Below are positions 11,271-22,261 of a stretch of 64,000 nt of DNA, piece by piece; the first letter of the stretch is position 1, and every line of letters begins with the position of its first letter. Made by a program: the position numbers and the translations under genes. This stretch comes from Bryum argenteum (Eukaryota; Streptophyta; Bryopsida; Bryales; Bryaceae), in assembly GCA_037043015.1 (NCBI GenBank), contig CM073330.1:11426512-11490511 (forward strand), written 5' to 3'. The notes beneath the pieces were generated by a model. It did no database searches. It was not told where the DNA came from and was given only the letters and a program-made list of their open reading frames with translations.

Positions 11271-12575
11271 AATATAATCTTTATTAGTGCGCACAGAGCT
11301 TAAAATTGGGTCAACTCGAAAGAGATCTAATCAGTTGAAAAAATGGAATACTGTAGCAGTTACATGAGGTGTACTTGCAATGCAGCACGATTACCAGGCT
11401 GCGGAAGACGGTAACAAACTTTGTCGATTGGAATGTAAAAATGACACTTACTGAAAGTGCTTTGTCAATTTATTAATAAATAGTTCCGAAAATAGGCTGG
11501 CGCTGTGATCCATGAGCTGCGAAGAAGTAGGTGCAGAACAGTATCATACCTGTTCCGGCATCTGGAATGCGTTGATTTCAGCAAAAAGCAACGGACATGC
11601 TTCTACGTATTTCTATGAATAGAATTAACAAAGCGAATTGGACCGGTTGTACGTGCCATGCGATACGACAAGCGAGCTGCTGGGTGCTCCTGCAACAACA
11701 CGAGAGGGGTAGAACACTACATTAAAACTATGGTAATTGTGCTTACTTCAACTGTTCCATTCAGTAAATTGCCATATCCTAATTGTTGAGGCATCCCAAA
11801 CAGAAACTCACGAGTTTCCTTGCGTATCTATTCTCATGGTTATGATTTTCGTTCTAGTACGGTAAAAAAAGTTTCCTTTCACATAATCTTAGAGAGGTTT
11901 ACACAATGGTGGAGAAGTCCACTGGTCACGAAATTAATGAGAAATCTCAAATCTGATTGGTTGAGATTGAGGCTCTTGAAATGTGATTGGTTGAAAATTA
12001 AAATTTTCACCAACCACTAGCCTTCTCCACAGTAGTATAAACCAACCCTTATTTTTTAGAAATTGCACATTGAGAGTGAATCTTGCGGCAGTTTTGTGTT
12101 AGGAAGTGAGACGCTTTCATCCTTGGTTACTTCTCATTGGGCGAAGAAAATTTAAACTCAAACAAGCATTTTTTAATTATTTTTTTCTTACGATGTATAT
12201 AGAAAGGGATTTTGTCTTGTCATCCACTCTCACCACCCTTTGAATATAAAACTCATCATTTTTATGTGATATTTAGAGGTTTAGTAAAGAAAATATGTAT
12301 GTATTTAGTACAATTAGTACTAATGTCTACTTGGACACAAGTGAATTTTAGTAGAATAATGGTACCCATGGGTGATAATATCTTGTTCTAAAGACTCTAC
12401 ATCATATCTTTGGACAAGCAATACAACTTGGGGTTCAAATTTTCCTAAAACAATTTCAACCAAATAGTGTTTTTCAACCTAAGTGGCACCCTAGAGTTTG
12501 TTTATTTGATGTTTTTGCCTCAATCCAATTGATAACCTCTTGAATGAAGAAACATTATTCTCTTAAACGAATATA
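11271..12575. other. Intergenic, no feature recognised
   Basis: Mixed-composition DNA (11.3-11.8 kb less AT-rich) without a supported gene. A near-direct repeat CTGATTGGTTGAGATTGAGGC / GTGATTGGTTGAAAATTAAA lies around 11955-12003. Nothing else is called. Confidence 0.4.
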
Positions 12576-12748
12576 AGGGACACTTTACATGGAGAGTCAA
12601 GCCAAGCATGGGACCGTAGGAGGGCAAAAATTCTCTCAATATCATTGGCTCATTACTTGTAATTCCAAAAATGAACCAAGAAAATTGAGAGGATTTTTGC
12701 TTTCTATCGGGCCTATGTAAGGCTTGACTCCCCATGTAAAACATCCCT
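12576..12748. repeat. Foldback (hairpin) MITE-like element, ~173 bp
   Basis: The left arm begins AGGGACACTTTACATGGAGA and the right arm ends with its imperfect reverse complement (CCCCATGTAAAACATCCCT). The ~65-bp arms also share AGTCAAGCC and a CAAAAAT(T/C)CTCTCAAT box. The loop is ~40 bp. No coding capacity. Confidence 0.75.
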
Positions 12749-13066
12749 AAGTATACTTTGGTGATGTTTGACTCCATGGTCAACTTTTTTCAAGGTAATT
12801 TAAAAGAATGTCGAGATGAGAGAACTTTACCTGCCAATCACATATTTTAGAAGATCATAGAGTTAATCTTTATGATCAAAAAGTGAAAAACGCTTCCCCT
12901 TCTTCCAATTGAAATGATCTAAAGTGTAAAACCAAATGACATTATCAGTTAATGAGAAAATATACACGGCATGAAGAGTCTTAAAGATTTTGAAGAGTTT
13001 CCCTAAGTGGTATTTGATTGTTATAATAAGTTCATTAGATCCCAATAATGTAATGGGAGATCAAGA
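12749..13066. repeat. Dispersed repeat, related to 4.6-4.7 kb
   Basis: About 12785-12880 resembles 4625-4725 in the same orientation. Shared landmarks are CAAGG near the start, a CCAATCA(C/T)ACATTTTAGAAG-like block and ATCTTTATG/ATCCATGG. Family unknown. Confidence 0.4.
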
Positions 13067-13340
13067 GAACATGGAAGGGGAACTAGGGATTGGGAACAAA
13101 GGATAGGAAATGAGAACTGAGGATGATAACCACGAATGAATAATGAGAACCATGAACAAATGATGGGAACTAAGAACGAATGATGAGAACCAAGAAGGGG
13201 AGTTGAAGGACGAGTAATCGGGAACGGAAGTTTGGAGATAGGGAACCATTAACAAGGAAACGGAGAATAGGAAACTAGAAGAGAGGACGGGGAACGGGGA
13301 ACAAGGGAATGAGGAAACATTATACATGCTATACATCTTA
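13067..13340 (+). repeat. Purine-rich tract with GGGAAC/GAGAAC repeats
   Basis: About 270 bp of the plus strand is strongly purine-biased and made of irregular repeats around (G)GGAAC, GAGAACC and AATGA. A short direct repeat follows at 13326-13347 and 13378-13400 (CATGCTATA..CTTAAAAAAGCAGG). No gene is likely here; the minus-strand open frame is a by-product of the pyrimidine bias. Confidence 0.8.
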
Positions 13341-15086
13341 AAAAAGCAGGAAGAATCAAGAAGAAGGGAACGGAGGACATGCTATAAACTTAAAAAAGCA
13401 GGGGTGCCATCAACAAGGGAACCGGAGATAGAGGTTAGTTTTTGAAGAGCACCAAATAAAACGCTCACCCATCGGAAGGAGGGGACCTTACTCACAAAAT
13501 AATCATTTAAAAAAAAAAATGTTTTTACTTTTTTATTTTTTGCGTGTTTGAAGGACTCGAGTCAATACCGGTAAACAATAATACAACTTGAATGCAACTC
13601 TATAGTATTCACAACATTATTTATGGAAAATTAACCTCAAGGTCTTAGATGAGCTAGGTTAGTTTTTGAAATATAAAATCACCATAAAACAACAAAATAT
13701 TATAGCAACACGATAGATATAAGTTCATATTATTCAAAGGTCAATAGTTCAACTCCTTCTTATAAATCCCCTCATTGCATGCTCTAACACTCTCCATACC
13801 TATACATGCTCAAGCTTCATATGAAAAGAAAACATTTGCCTTTGCACCATAAAGTCATCGAATACAATGAGCTCTGAAAATAATGAAATATACTCAAAGA
13901 AAACAACTAAAATTCATCTATATTCTAATGAAATCAACTTGATAAAAAAGTCTTCATGCCCTTTGAGAAATTAATATCTATTTTTCATGTAAAAGAAGTA
14001 GTAAAAAAAAGAGGAATTCACTTACACCAACATGTTATAATTGTATTATATCATTGATCTTGTATGTTTTACAAGAGTGTTCATACAAATCAATCCTTGC
14101 ACTTGAGATCTAATAGATGTATAAAACCTGTTCTCTTCTTAAATTTATGAAACCTAGAGAGTTTGTAAAGAGAACATTACTTGGTTACATCCATATCTTT
14201 TTAAGTCAACATACAAATACATTGGACTTAACGCTAAAGCAAAACTCCTGCCTAAAGTAGATTTCCAAAATACGTTCCATCAAAAAGAATAAATTTTCAA
14301 AAGAACTTCATGTTTAATCTTGAGTCAAAGTATCTCATTGTCAAGTACTTGAGGAGCCTCTCTTGCATTCAAATCTTGGTTCTTACTTATGTCCGGTAGT
14401 CATAGTGGACAGTCACAAATGAAATCAATGCTCTATTTACTCTGCACTCCAATTCTTGAGCACAATTAAGCTAAGGGTGTCCAAAAAAGTTGTCTCAAGT
14501 ACAATTTCAGCTCATGTAAGTGTGTCAAACATGTCCATCTTCTAAATAAAGTTAAGAATAATAACACCAAATGTGATTTCAATTTACAACACTTATAGCC
14601 TACCATAAAAAATAAAAATCATTCGCATTGAAGAATATTAAGAGTTTTTATTAGGTATTTTAGTTGAAAAAGTAAGTTGTGTCCTAATTACACAAAATCC
14701 TAAGAAACAATCATACGATACATCAAATGATCACATTTTGATACCATTTTTGGATATGACTTACATGTACTTGTGCATTATATAAAATAGTTAGTTTGAC
14801 AAATAAACAATTGATAATTTTTGCACCATGATGCTTGCAAATCCCACCAATATGCAATTTACTTGTGGAGGGTTCAATGATCCAAAAATAAAAAATTTGA
14901 ATAATTTTTTTTCTTAGGAATGTGCATCTTGATCCCAATTACATATTCGATATTTTTTAATGGTTTTGTACTCTTTGTAATTGATAAAAATGGAAAAAAT
15001 TGATGAGCTTTGGATGTTTTAACAAAAAATCACCTAATTAGTCTTGACAAAAAGTGATACCCATACCTTGGCGGTGCCCTCTTACA
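13341..15086. other. AT-rich intergenic DNA
   Basis: Low-GC sequence with only short frames. No gene, RNA or transposon terminus could be supported. Confidence 0.5.
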
Positions 15087-15221
15087 TAACACACTTTCCG
15101 GTTTCAAGCCCGTTCATTTGACGGGAGCTCCCCTCCCATAATGTCCTCTTCAGAGAGAGGATTGCGGCATAGTGCACCTTACAGAAAGAAACCCGGACAG
15201 CCGAAACCGGAAAGTGTGTTA
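15087..15221. repeat. 18-bp perfect inverted repeat flanking ~99 bp
   Basis: TAACACACTTTCCGGTTT at 15087-15104 and its exact reverse complement at 15204-15221. The second arm ends 10 bp before the GC-rich tandem array. Could be the terminal repeats of a very small element or a stem used in a transcript. Confidence 0.85.
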
Positions 15222-15239
15222 CGCCGCAGGAGCCACAAT

Positions 15240-15395
15240 GGTCGGGTATTCCGCCGGGTATTCCATCGGTCGGGTATTCCGCCGGGTATTCCATCGGTCG
15301 GGTATTCCGCCGGGTATTTCATCGGTCGGGTATTCCACCGGGTATTCCATCGGTCGGGTATTCCGCCGGGTATTCCATCGGTCGGGTATCTCCCG
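15240..15395 (+). repeat. GC-rich tandem array, ~5.5 copies of a 28-bp unit
   Basis: The unit contains GGTCGGGTATTCCGCC followed by GGGTATTCCATC. Copies differ at one or two bases (TTTCATC, CCACCGGG). Each unit is itself a near-duplicate of 12-14 bp. The array ends in ATCTCCCGGCGGAATACCC, whose second half is the reverse complement of the unit, so the single strand can fold back on the array. Frames in all phases stay open because stop codons cannot form in the unit, so the ORFs here are not evidence of a gene. Confidence 0.93.
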
Positions 15396-15421
15396 GCGGA
15401 ATACCCTCCCGTCGGGGGCTC

Positions 15422-15910
15422 CTGCTATACACCTACACTCGGAATCTGTCTGGTGAGTATGTTGTGATTTTTCTTTCGTCCATGCATGCAGCTTCATAAT
15501 CGGCGATGAAGATCAATGGAGGTCGAATGCCGATTCACGATCAATATCATGTTGAAGTCCACTGCTGAAATTTGAGTAATTTTCCCGCTTGAGAGAATTT
15601 CGTACTGCTTGTGAATCTGACTCTGTATGCCAAATTGTTGCAAAAACAATCGAAGAAATTTCTTAGGAAATATGCAACTTCTCAAGCTTTGTGAAGACGA
15701 GAATTCTTGATTGATTTGAAAACCTAGGTGGATATGGACAGTATGCAGAGAAATGGAGATGAAGCTTACCAGATTGCATGTCTTGTCGAACATCAAGTGT
15801 AAGCCTATTGAGCCGCAGCAATTTCCTGAAGTTCTGGAGTCGCTTGGATTAAGGATATCTATTGAGCAAATGGATACGCTGTGGCGAAGATTTTTTGACA
15901 TTCACGGGCT
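15422..15910. other. Unassigned region
   Basis: Open frames exist on both strands, but neither shows convincing composition. On the plus strand a stretch near 15800-15905 could be read as an EF-hand-like helix (PEVLESLGLRISIEQMDTL), but no calcium loop follows. I leave it unassigned. Confidence 0.3.
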
Positions 15911-16231
15911 TCAGCCACGCTCGTCCGAATGCCGCCGTGATGAAGGTAAGGGCGATCTAAAGTTTTTCTTAAATCCTCCATCATCAATACTGCTCAAGTC
16001 CAAGTGGGAAAATCTAACATGCTTCTTCGCCTCTCGTCTGTTGAAGCTACCACTGGAGCTTTCAGGCCTCGCGCTTTTGAAAGCGCTCTTTCGAGGTTGC
16101 CAATCCACATGAGGCTCTAGAGCTTTTGGTTCCATCTCAGTGTACTCCGATCGTTTTTCTTTTTCTTTTTCTTTTCCAGATTTGCACGTAAGCAGCTTGG
16201 ATAGAATTTTCAGCTTCTTGATGCCGCACAT
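15911..16231 (-). CDS. Small basic Ser/Lys/Arg-rich hypothetical protein (106 aa)
   Basis: The frame starts at an ATG (16229-16231) and begins MCGIKKLKILSKLLTCKSG. It has a KEKEKEKR run, a REAKKHVRFSHLDL segment and a basic, Ser-rich tail. KKHVRF-like strings are common in short, poorly characterised plant proteins, so the minus frame looks more protein-like than the overlapping plus frame. The plus strand shows a pyrimidine tract ending in CAG near 16179 that mimics a splice acceptor, but it is simply the complement of the Lys/Glu codons. No domain is recognised. It may be an exon of a longer gene. Confidence 0.4.
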   Translation of the reverse strand: MCGIKKLKILSKLLTCKSGKEKEKEKRSEYTEMEPKALEPHVDWQPRKSAFKSARPESSSGSFNRREAKKHVRFSHLDLSSIDDGGFKKNFRSPLPSSRRHSDERG

Positions 16232-17592
16232 GTTGCTTCAAAGATGAATCAGTCTTCATCTGCGGAGTGTTAAATGGCTACATTTTAGAGTTGCAGATGA
16301 ATAGTTCTCACTCGTTCAAGAATAGTGTGATGTGGTCATACCTGCATTGGCTGGAGATAGCAATCGCCATCTACTGAGATTTGCTTGCTGCACATTTGAT
16401 GGATGTCGTGAGGTTATTTTGGCCGAACATCCCTCGCAAAATGCGCACCTTATTCTGCTCATCACAATGAGCTTCGTAACCAGAAGAGTATTCCTGAATG
16501 CAAGTGAGATATATTTGCAATCACGTATTCGCCTTCCATGCAAGAACAACTTTTGCTTCTGCTATCAATCATGGCCATGGTAGAAGATGAACTTACGTTT
16601 CCTAATTTTTCGAATGGTTCCTCTATGTACCTGAAGCTCCTCTGTGTACGTGACTGTTCAAGCAGATTGGTAGAGACGACTCTCAACGTATCTCCTGATG
16701 TTTCTCAGAAGCAACAACGCAGATTTTGAGGTAAGCTTCCATCAATGTAGCGTTAAGAGTTTCGTGTTTCCAGAAGCTATCCATAGCAGTCACTCCACCG
16801 TATACGAACAAAGCAGATGTTTACGTACCTTGTCAGACACTGGCACCAATAGATTGAATGCTCTCTGGAGGTTTGTGGTGAAGGTGATATTGTTACTTCT
16901 CATTGTGAGTCGTTCGAGTTCAGCACAGTCTCTTCTGATTCTTATTACTAAACTTGGTGGGAGGTATTGCCTGTGGTCAGCACTGAATTTGTCCCTATGC
17001 TGACATGAGCAGATAGCGCTGAAAGCTTGCGCATCATTTTGCTGGCTAACGGAAGTGAGGTCTTACATTGAGTAGTTATGGAGCTGTGAATTGATGCGAG
17101 CGGCAATGAAGGCAAGGACTGACTCCCATTGCTGTCAGCTCAACTTGTGGTTGCATATATAAGTTATAAAATTCTAGAGTGGCACTGATGACTACATGGT
17201 TTGAGTTACTCGAGATGAATGTGATCAGTGCTGACTTGATTCGATGTGATATTACTAAGCCTGAGTCTCAATAGTCGAAGTCTGAACCATGAGGCTTGAA
17301 TACTAAAATTGAATGCGGAATTTGATAATAATGGTAAAGGTGTGTTCAGCTTAATAGAGGTATCAATCCATATCACTTCCATGCCATGAGGTTTTACATG
17401 TGGCTCGTACTTGGCAATCGCCTGATTATGACTTGACCAATTTCGTCTCTGAATTGCTCTGACACCAGTAGCGTCTCATGTGTTTCTTGACAGTATTAGC
17501 AATAGGATTGTCGACGGGGATGCAGTTTCTTACTCATCGATCATGCTAACTCGATCTCACTCAGTGGTAACGGATGAAACAAAGCCTCTCAA
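16232..17592. other. Unassigned region between two minus-strand genes
   Basis: Several medium frames on both strands, none with clear coding features. It may contain introns or untranslated sequence of the flanking minus-strand genes. Confidence 0.35.
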
Positions 17593-18348
17593 TTATATGA
17601 AGTTGAAGACATGGCCGCAACCACCCATTCGAATTTTGGAGTCGATGCGAATGTCCAAGAGGCGTCGCATGTGCTTCATTCGAGTTCCACCGAGGCCCAA
17701 AATCCCCAAGAACTTGTTCATGCTGTTAGAGAGGGTCTTCGAGGTGGTCATATCGAGAATGACCGTGAAGAACTCGTTGTCTGCGGTGACGAACACACGA
17801 TCGTTCTTAATAGGGGTTCTGCGCCACACTTTGACAGTGGAAGCAGGCGTGCCACAGGCCAGAAGCCACGCCTCGCCGCTCTCCATCATCAGCTTCTTCA
17901 GGACCCCGTCTATAGCCAGGAGCTCGAAGAATTCGTCCAGCATACTCTCGTACTTTGCGGGGGTCGTCCAGTCGTTGTCGAAGTTGAGGGCCTCGTCTTT
18001 GGGCTCCCAGTACCGCCAGCCTGCTACCAAGGGTCCCGAAAGCAGAGGGGGCTCGTCGAACCGCCAGGGCTCCGGTGGCAATGGCGGCCTGTCGGGCGGC
18101 TTGGCTACAAACAGCCGCTCCTCACGAAGCCTTTGGGCAATCCACTGCCCATAAGGCGTGTCCTCGGGCTCCTTACTCGCCCTCACGTAAGCGTGGCGGT
18201 CCAGGATGTAGTGCTTCCGAAATTCGTCCCTGGACACCATGCATACGTGCGGCTTCATCGTCAAATCCAGTTTGTGTGAATCCAGGTGCGCCATTGACAA
18301 TGGACACCCACAATCCTCCCATGTTCCATCAGATATTCCACTGCCCAT
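17593..18348 (-). CDS. Conserved-looking hypothetical protein (251 aa)
   Basis: An intronless frame from an ATG at 18346-18348. The frame is much more GC-rich than the flanks, consistent with coding sequence. The protein is soluble, without signal peptide or membrane spans. Landmarks are: a Cys-containing N-terminus; a DEFRKHYILDRHAYVRASKE segment near residues 40-60; a Pro/Trp-rich middle (KPPDRPPLPPEPWRF, GWRYWEPKDE); an acidic helix (YESMLDEFFELLAIDGVLKK); and a basic tail (TRMKHMRRLLDIRIDSKIR). I do not recognise the family. Alternating hydrophobic segments and defined Trp residues suggest a folded protein. It could be the main exon of a longer gene if small 5' exons lie at 18.4-18.7 kb. 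Confidence 0.6.
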   Translation of the reverse strand: MGSGISDGTWEDCGCPLSMAHLDSHKLDLTMKPHVCMVSRDEFRKHYILDRHAYVRASKEPEDTPYGQWIAQRLREERLFVAKPPDRPPLPPEPWRFDEPPLLSGPLVAGWRYWEPKDEALNFDNDWTTPAKYESMLDEFFELLAIDGVLKKLMMESGEAWLLACGTPASTVKVWRRTPIKNDRVFVTADNEFFTVILDMTTSKTLSNSMNKFLGILGLGGTRMKHMRRLLDIRIDSKIRMGGCGHVFNFI

Positions 18349-20422
18349 CCCGATCCCCAGGTACCTTCCCTGTCTACGTTCTTACTTCGAGCTGCTCAAT
18401 ATCACTTACCGCGACCTTCTGGTACATCAGCTGAATGAACGCTGATATCGTGTATAGCAGTGGGAACAGTTTGGTTCTGAAAAGGAATATAACGTGGCTC
18501 GCGGCTGCTCCTGCAAAGACCGCCAATTTAATGGCCATTCATGGCCTTGAAGTACATTCACCGCTTCTGGGCCGAGTCTCCAGAATGCCGCATGACTTTT
18601 TATAGCAGCCTGTCATCTGATTTTGATTTGGCAGCAGCAGTTTTAATCACAACAGGCGTCACAACCTACACAAGATTGAGCAGAATAGATTGCTCAAATG
18701 CTTGAGGAACTTCGCCACAATCCCCACACTCCGACGCGTCTCAGTGGATGATGTTGGCTACACTCGTTTGAGAGGCGTATTCGTGCAGCTGCTCTTTCTG
18801 TACAGAATGTCAGGTAACATATTGTATTTAGACTGTGAATGCCTCCAGAAGCAGCATATCAACAACAGTGCTGTAAAATTACCTACTGTACTCGTGTCCC
18901 ATGAAAATGAATCCCTCAAATTACTTGCTTCAGAAAGAGTGTTTAGGAACGGGAGCTAGTCGCAAATGCACTTACACAAATTTTAGAGTGTTTGAATCAA
19001 GATTGGTCACCTTGCGCTGCAAGCGTCGAATCTTCTGTTCAGAATGTGAATGGTGGCACTGACTGAGCCAGTGATAAAGGCCCCGATCCTCGCCAGGTTC
19101 GGAAACTAAACTGGTATCTTCGCCCATGAAATTTCACCGTCAGGTTCTATGACCTTGGTCTTTTGAAGCAATGGAGAGTAGCATATGACAGGACAGGAGA
19201 ATCTCTCCTGTACGTACACTGCTATATTGCTATGATCGGCGACATCGTAGTGGAACTGTGCACATAATTCGTGGTGCCTGGCAAGCTGCTGATTTAGGTC
19301 TGTGAGTGAGCCATCTGGAGCAGAATGATGGCTTCTTACCTGTTTTGCAGGCTGCAGCTGCTCATTGAGATCACCATGTCGTTAGCTGCCGTCACGGAGC
19401 TGCGAAAGGAGCTCCGATGATTCAGAAACTCAACAGGATTGAGGAAGATACGAGGAGCTTCATGTCCTATGATATCATGCCTTGTGTGTACTTAGTGTAC
19501 ACAAGGCTGGCTACATATATCAACAGATCCAGTCATTGCTCCCAAGCCCAGTCAAGGAGGAAGATTCCTGATCATTATCACAGAGAACCGGACAACATTA
19601 ACATCACAGAACACCGGACAACATCTTTACCACTCTCATATAAGAGATAGCATTCGGAGGTGCAACCTTCCAGTACAACCTCAAAAATGGCTTCACAGAT
19701 CGACACTTGATTTCAGAAAAGAGGTGTAAATACTATTTACCAAGTGCAAACAAAACGTATAATTCAGAGATAATTATAGAATGTTTGGTCTTAGTTTCTT
19801 TTGGGCAAATTAGAGTTTACACTTGATGTTGTCGTAAGTCCTAAAGTAATCATTTAGCAAGTTTACCTTCGCAAAAATGAGTAAAAATAGGAACTTGATG
19901 ATAAATTGATAACTTGGGTTGGTTTGAGTCATTAATTTATTGTGAACAATGTTCTACATGATAGCATTCTTCCTAACATGTTCAAATAGACTTTGGATAG
20001 TCGAGCTTAGGAATGTCATCGCAATAGTCATCCTTAAGTTTTTTAAGGACTTTTAGGGCATACTTAGTGATCACATACCAAATTGCCCAAACCAATATTA
20101 AGCATTTGATAAAGCATTAGCAGAAGTCTCAATGAAAAGATTACTTAAACGACACAACTCTCGCTTCATTGCACCAAAGTAAGAAAATTAAATGTATTGG
20201 GACTATTGGGACTACTGGGTCCAAAAGTTGCAGTCCTCTCTCCAACAAGGGCCATCCACTCTCAACCATTCACTTCCGACTTCTTGCTCTTTTCCATTGC
20301 TAATCTACCACCATGGAATGATAGAAATGGCATGAGGAAACATGTAGTCCACAATCACATTCAAAAAATTGAACAACAGTACCGAGAAATAGATGAGAGG
20401 GTTGGAAGCTAGGCTATACTTA
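18349..20422. other. Intergenic, no feature recognised
   Basis: The part nearest 18.35 kb is presumably the promoter of the minus-strand gene. The rest shows only short open frames and becomes AT-rich after about 19.7 kb. Confidence 0.4.
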
Positions 20423-22130
20423 CAGTGAATGCCAAAACTGAGTATATATAGGCACATCATATTGAAATTCAACAAACAATGTAAGAGATTAAATGAATCA
20501 AAAATCTATACTTACATACTGCCAAAACTGAGTATAGGCACATCATATTGAAATTCAACAAACAATGTAAGAGATTAAATGCATCAAAAATGAAATCATA
20601 AATTACATAGGATTACCATCACACTTAGTCATACTTCCATGGAATTGAAGCCTATTACACACAAGTATGCACGTACAAACAAAAATAAAATAAAATTGAA
20701 TCAAAAAATCAATTTAACTCACACAAGCTGAAATGAAGCTAAAAATTTGCCCACCCACCCTTAGCAGCTATAACACATGCAATGCCCTTAGGCATGATCC
20801 TATACAAGTTCCGACACTCAACGGGAGTAATTAAAGTCAAACAATCCTTGACACGCTCTAACAATTCTAACATTCCTTTGGAAGGTCTCTCATATTAGTT
20901 CAGTCGGCATTTTAAAGTTGCCCACAAGTGTTTGATTCAAGTCTGGAGATTGCACCGACCACTTCACAACAAATTCTTCCAAATTCATCTAACGACGTAA
21001 ACTCTTGGATGTATGTTTCGGGTCATCATCATGTTGAAAAGTCAAATTTGCATGATCCAAATCGTATGCATGGAGCGTATGAGTCAACCCTTGCTCTAAA
21101 AAAATTCTATACATGTACAGAGCCATTCTTCCTTCAATCCTACACATGAAACCAAGGCCACTCAAAATCATGCAACTCCACATCATCACACCGCCACCTC
21201 CAAACTTGACAGTTAATTGTACCGTTCTTGCACTTTTATTGTATTCATCACGATACTAACACCAAATCTGTGACCATCAAACAAAATTAATTGATTTTTG
21301 TTTCAACAGAGAATACAACACAATCCCAATCATCATCAGTCCAATGACAATGATCCTCTCTTAATTTGAAGAAGTCTAAGCTTTGGTTTCTCTTGCTTCA
21401 CTTTACATTTTTAATTTGCTTTTTGTAACACTCTCCTCACAAAACTATCGCTCATACCAACATGAAGTTTTTTCCTCAAGTAATCTCCAACTTTGTGTGC
21501 AGTTTCTAAGCCACCTACAGTGATTGCTATGACACAAGCTTTACAGTTTCTTAGCCACCCACAATGATTGCTCTGACACAAGCTCTACGATCAAGTGCAC
21601 GGTACATTTCTGGCCTACCACCAAAACATTGATAACATCACTCAATTCACTCAGATGTTGCTTACGAAATTTTGCAACCCAACTTTGGAATGCCTGTAAC
21701 TCTCTAGTAACATTTCTAGTACTCACACCCCTCCTCAACTTCTATAAAGTACCTTCTTCTACTTGCACTAGAAAGAGATCTCAATGCAACCATTTTGCTC
21801 AATTCGCATACATGATCTGCACTGAATGGGGAAAGAATATGAAAGTGGAGGCGAAGAAAATGCTCACCCAAAAAAGACCACTTGTACAAGTTAGATTTGT
21901 AGCATTCATTGCTTAATCCAAGTGTGAGCATATTGAGTGAGTTTTGAAGTTAATTTACTTTGATTTCAATCTTTCTCAAATTTTCTTGCATTGCTAAACT
22001 TGTAATTTGGTAGTCACATCATCTACATGTAGAGTTGTCGGCTGATTGCATATTAAATGCATCACATTATAATATATGAATGACTAAAGGTAAACTATGT
22101 TTATTTGTACTCAGTTTTGGCAGTTAGCAG
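20423..22130 (-). mobile_element. Degenerate Tc1/mariner DNA transposon
   Basis: Inverted termini share TGCCAAAACTGAGTA at 20430-20444 and its exact reverse complement at 22108-22122. The left end begins TACAGTG, as in Tc1/mariner elements, which normally insert at TA. Between the ends is a broken minus-strand Tc1-type transposase. The left terminus is present twice: about 70 bp starting at 20431 is repeated at 20521-20590. Total length of about 1.7 kb is normal for the superfamily. Exact outer limits are uncertain because the right end is diverged. Confidence 0.8.
20739..21793 (-). pseudogene. Tc1/mariner transposase, broken
   Basis: Reading on the minus strand, pieces follow in order but in different frames. 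The N-terminus is MVALRSLSSASRRRYF (ATG at 21791-21793). A helix-turn-helix segment follows: VSTRNVTRELQAFQSWVAKF, RKQHL. Then come the core region MMMWSCMILSGLGFMCRIEG and DDDPKHTSK, the box that carries the second catalytic Asp. Next are WSVQSPDLN and a C-terminus MPKGIACVIAAKGGWANF, stop at 20739-20741. Frameshifts and stops separate them, so the gene is dead. The order and motifs are diagnostic of the Tc1/mariner DDE/D family. Confidence 0.85.
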
Positions 22131-22261
22131 CTTTCACTCTAAAAATGAGCCAAACTAACAATGCCTTGGGCACGACCGAGCTTCAGTACTAAGGCCCGGG
22201 TGCTTCTCATTCGTGTTGGGTCCTATTATGGGACAGAAGAACCTCCAAAACAAGCCCTGTC

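Noticed and set aside
15141-15497. Several overlapping repeat-protein frames (GYSAGYSIGRVF type)
   Set aside because: The 28-bp array has no stop codon in any phase, so the frames are a by-product of the repeat.
16150-16190. Strong pyrimidine tract and CAG resembling a plus-strand splice acceptor
   Set aside because: It is the complement of Glu/Lys codons in the minus-strand frame and the downstream plus frame closes quickly.
17480-18279. Two plus-strand frames of over 220 residues
   Set aside because: Both overlap the minus-strand hypothetical gene in full; the minus frame has the better amino-acid composition and ATG context.
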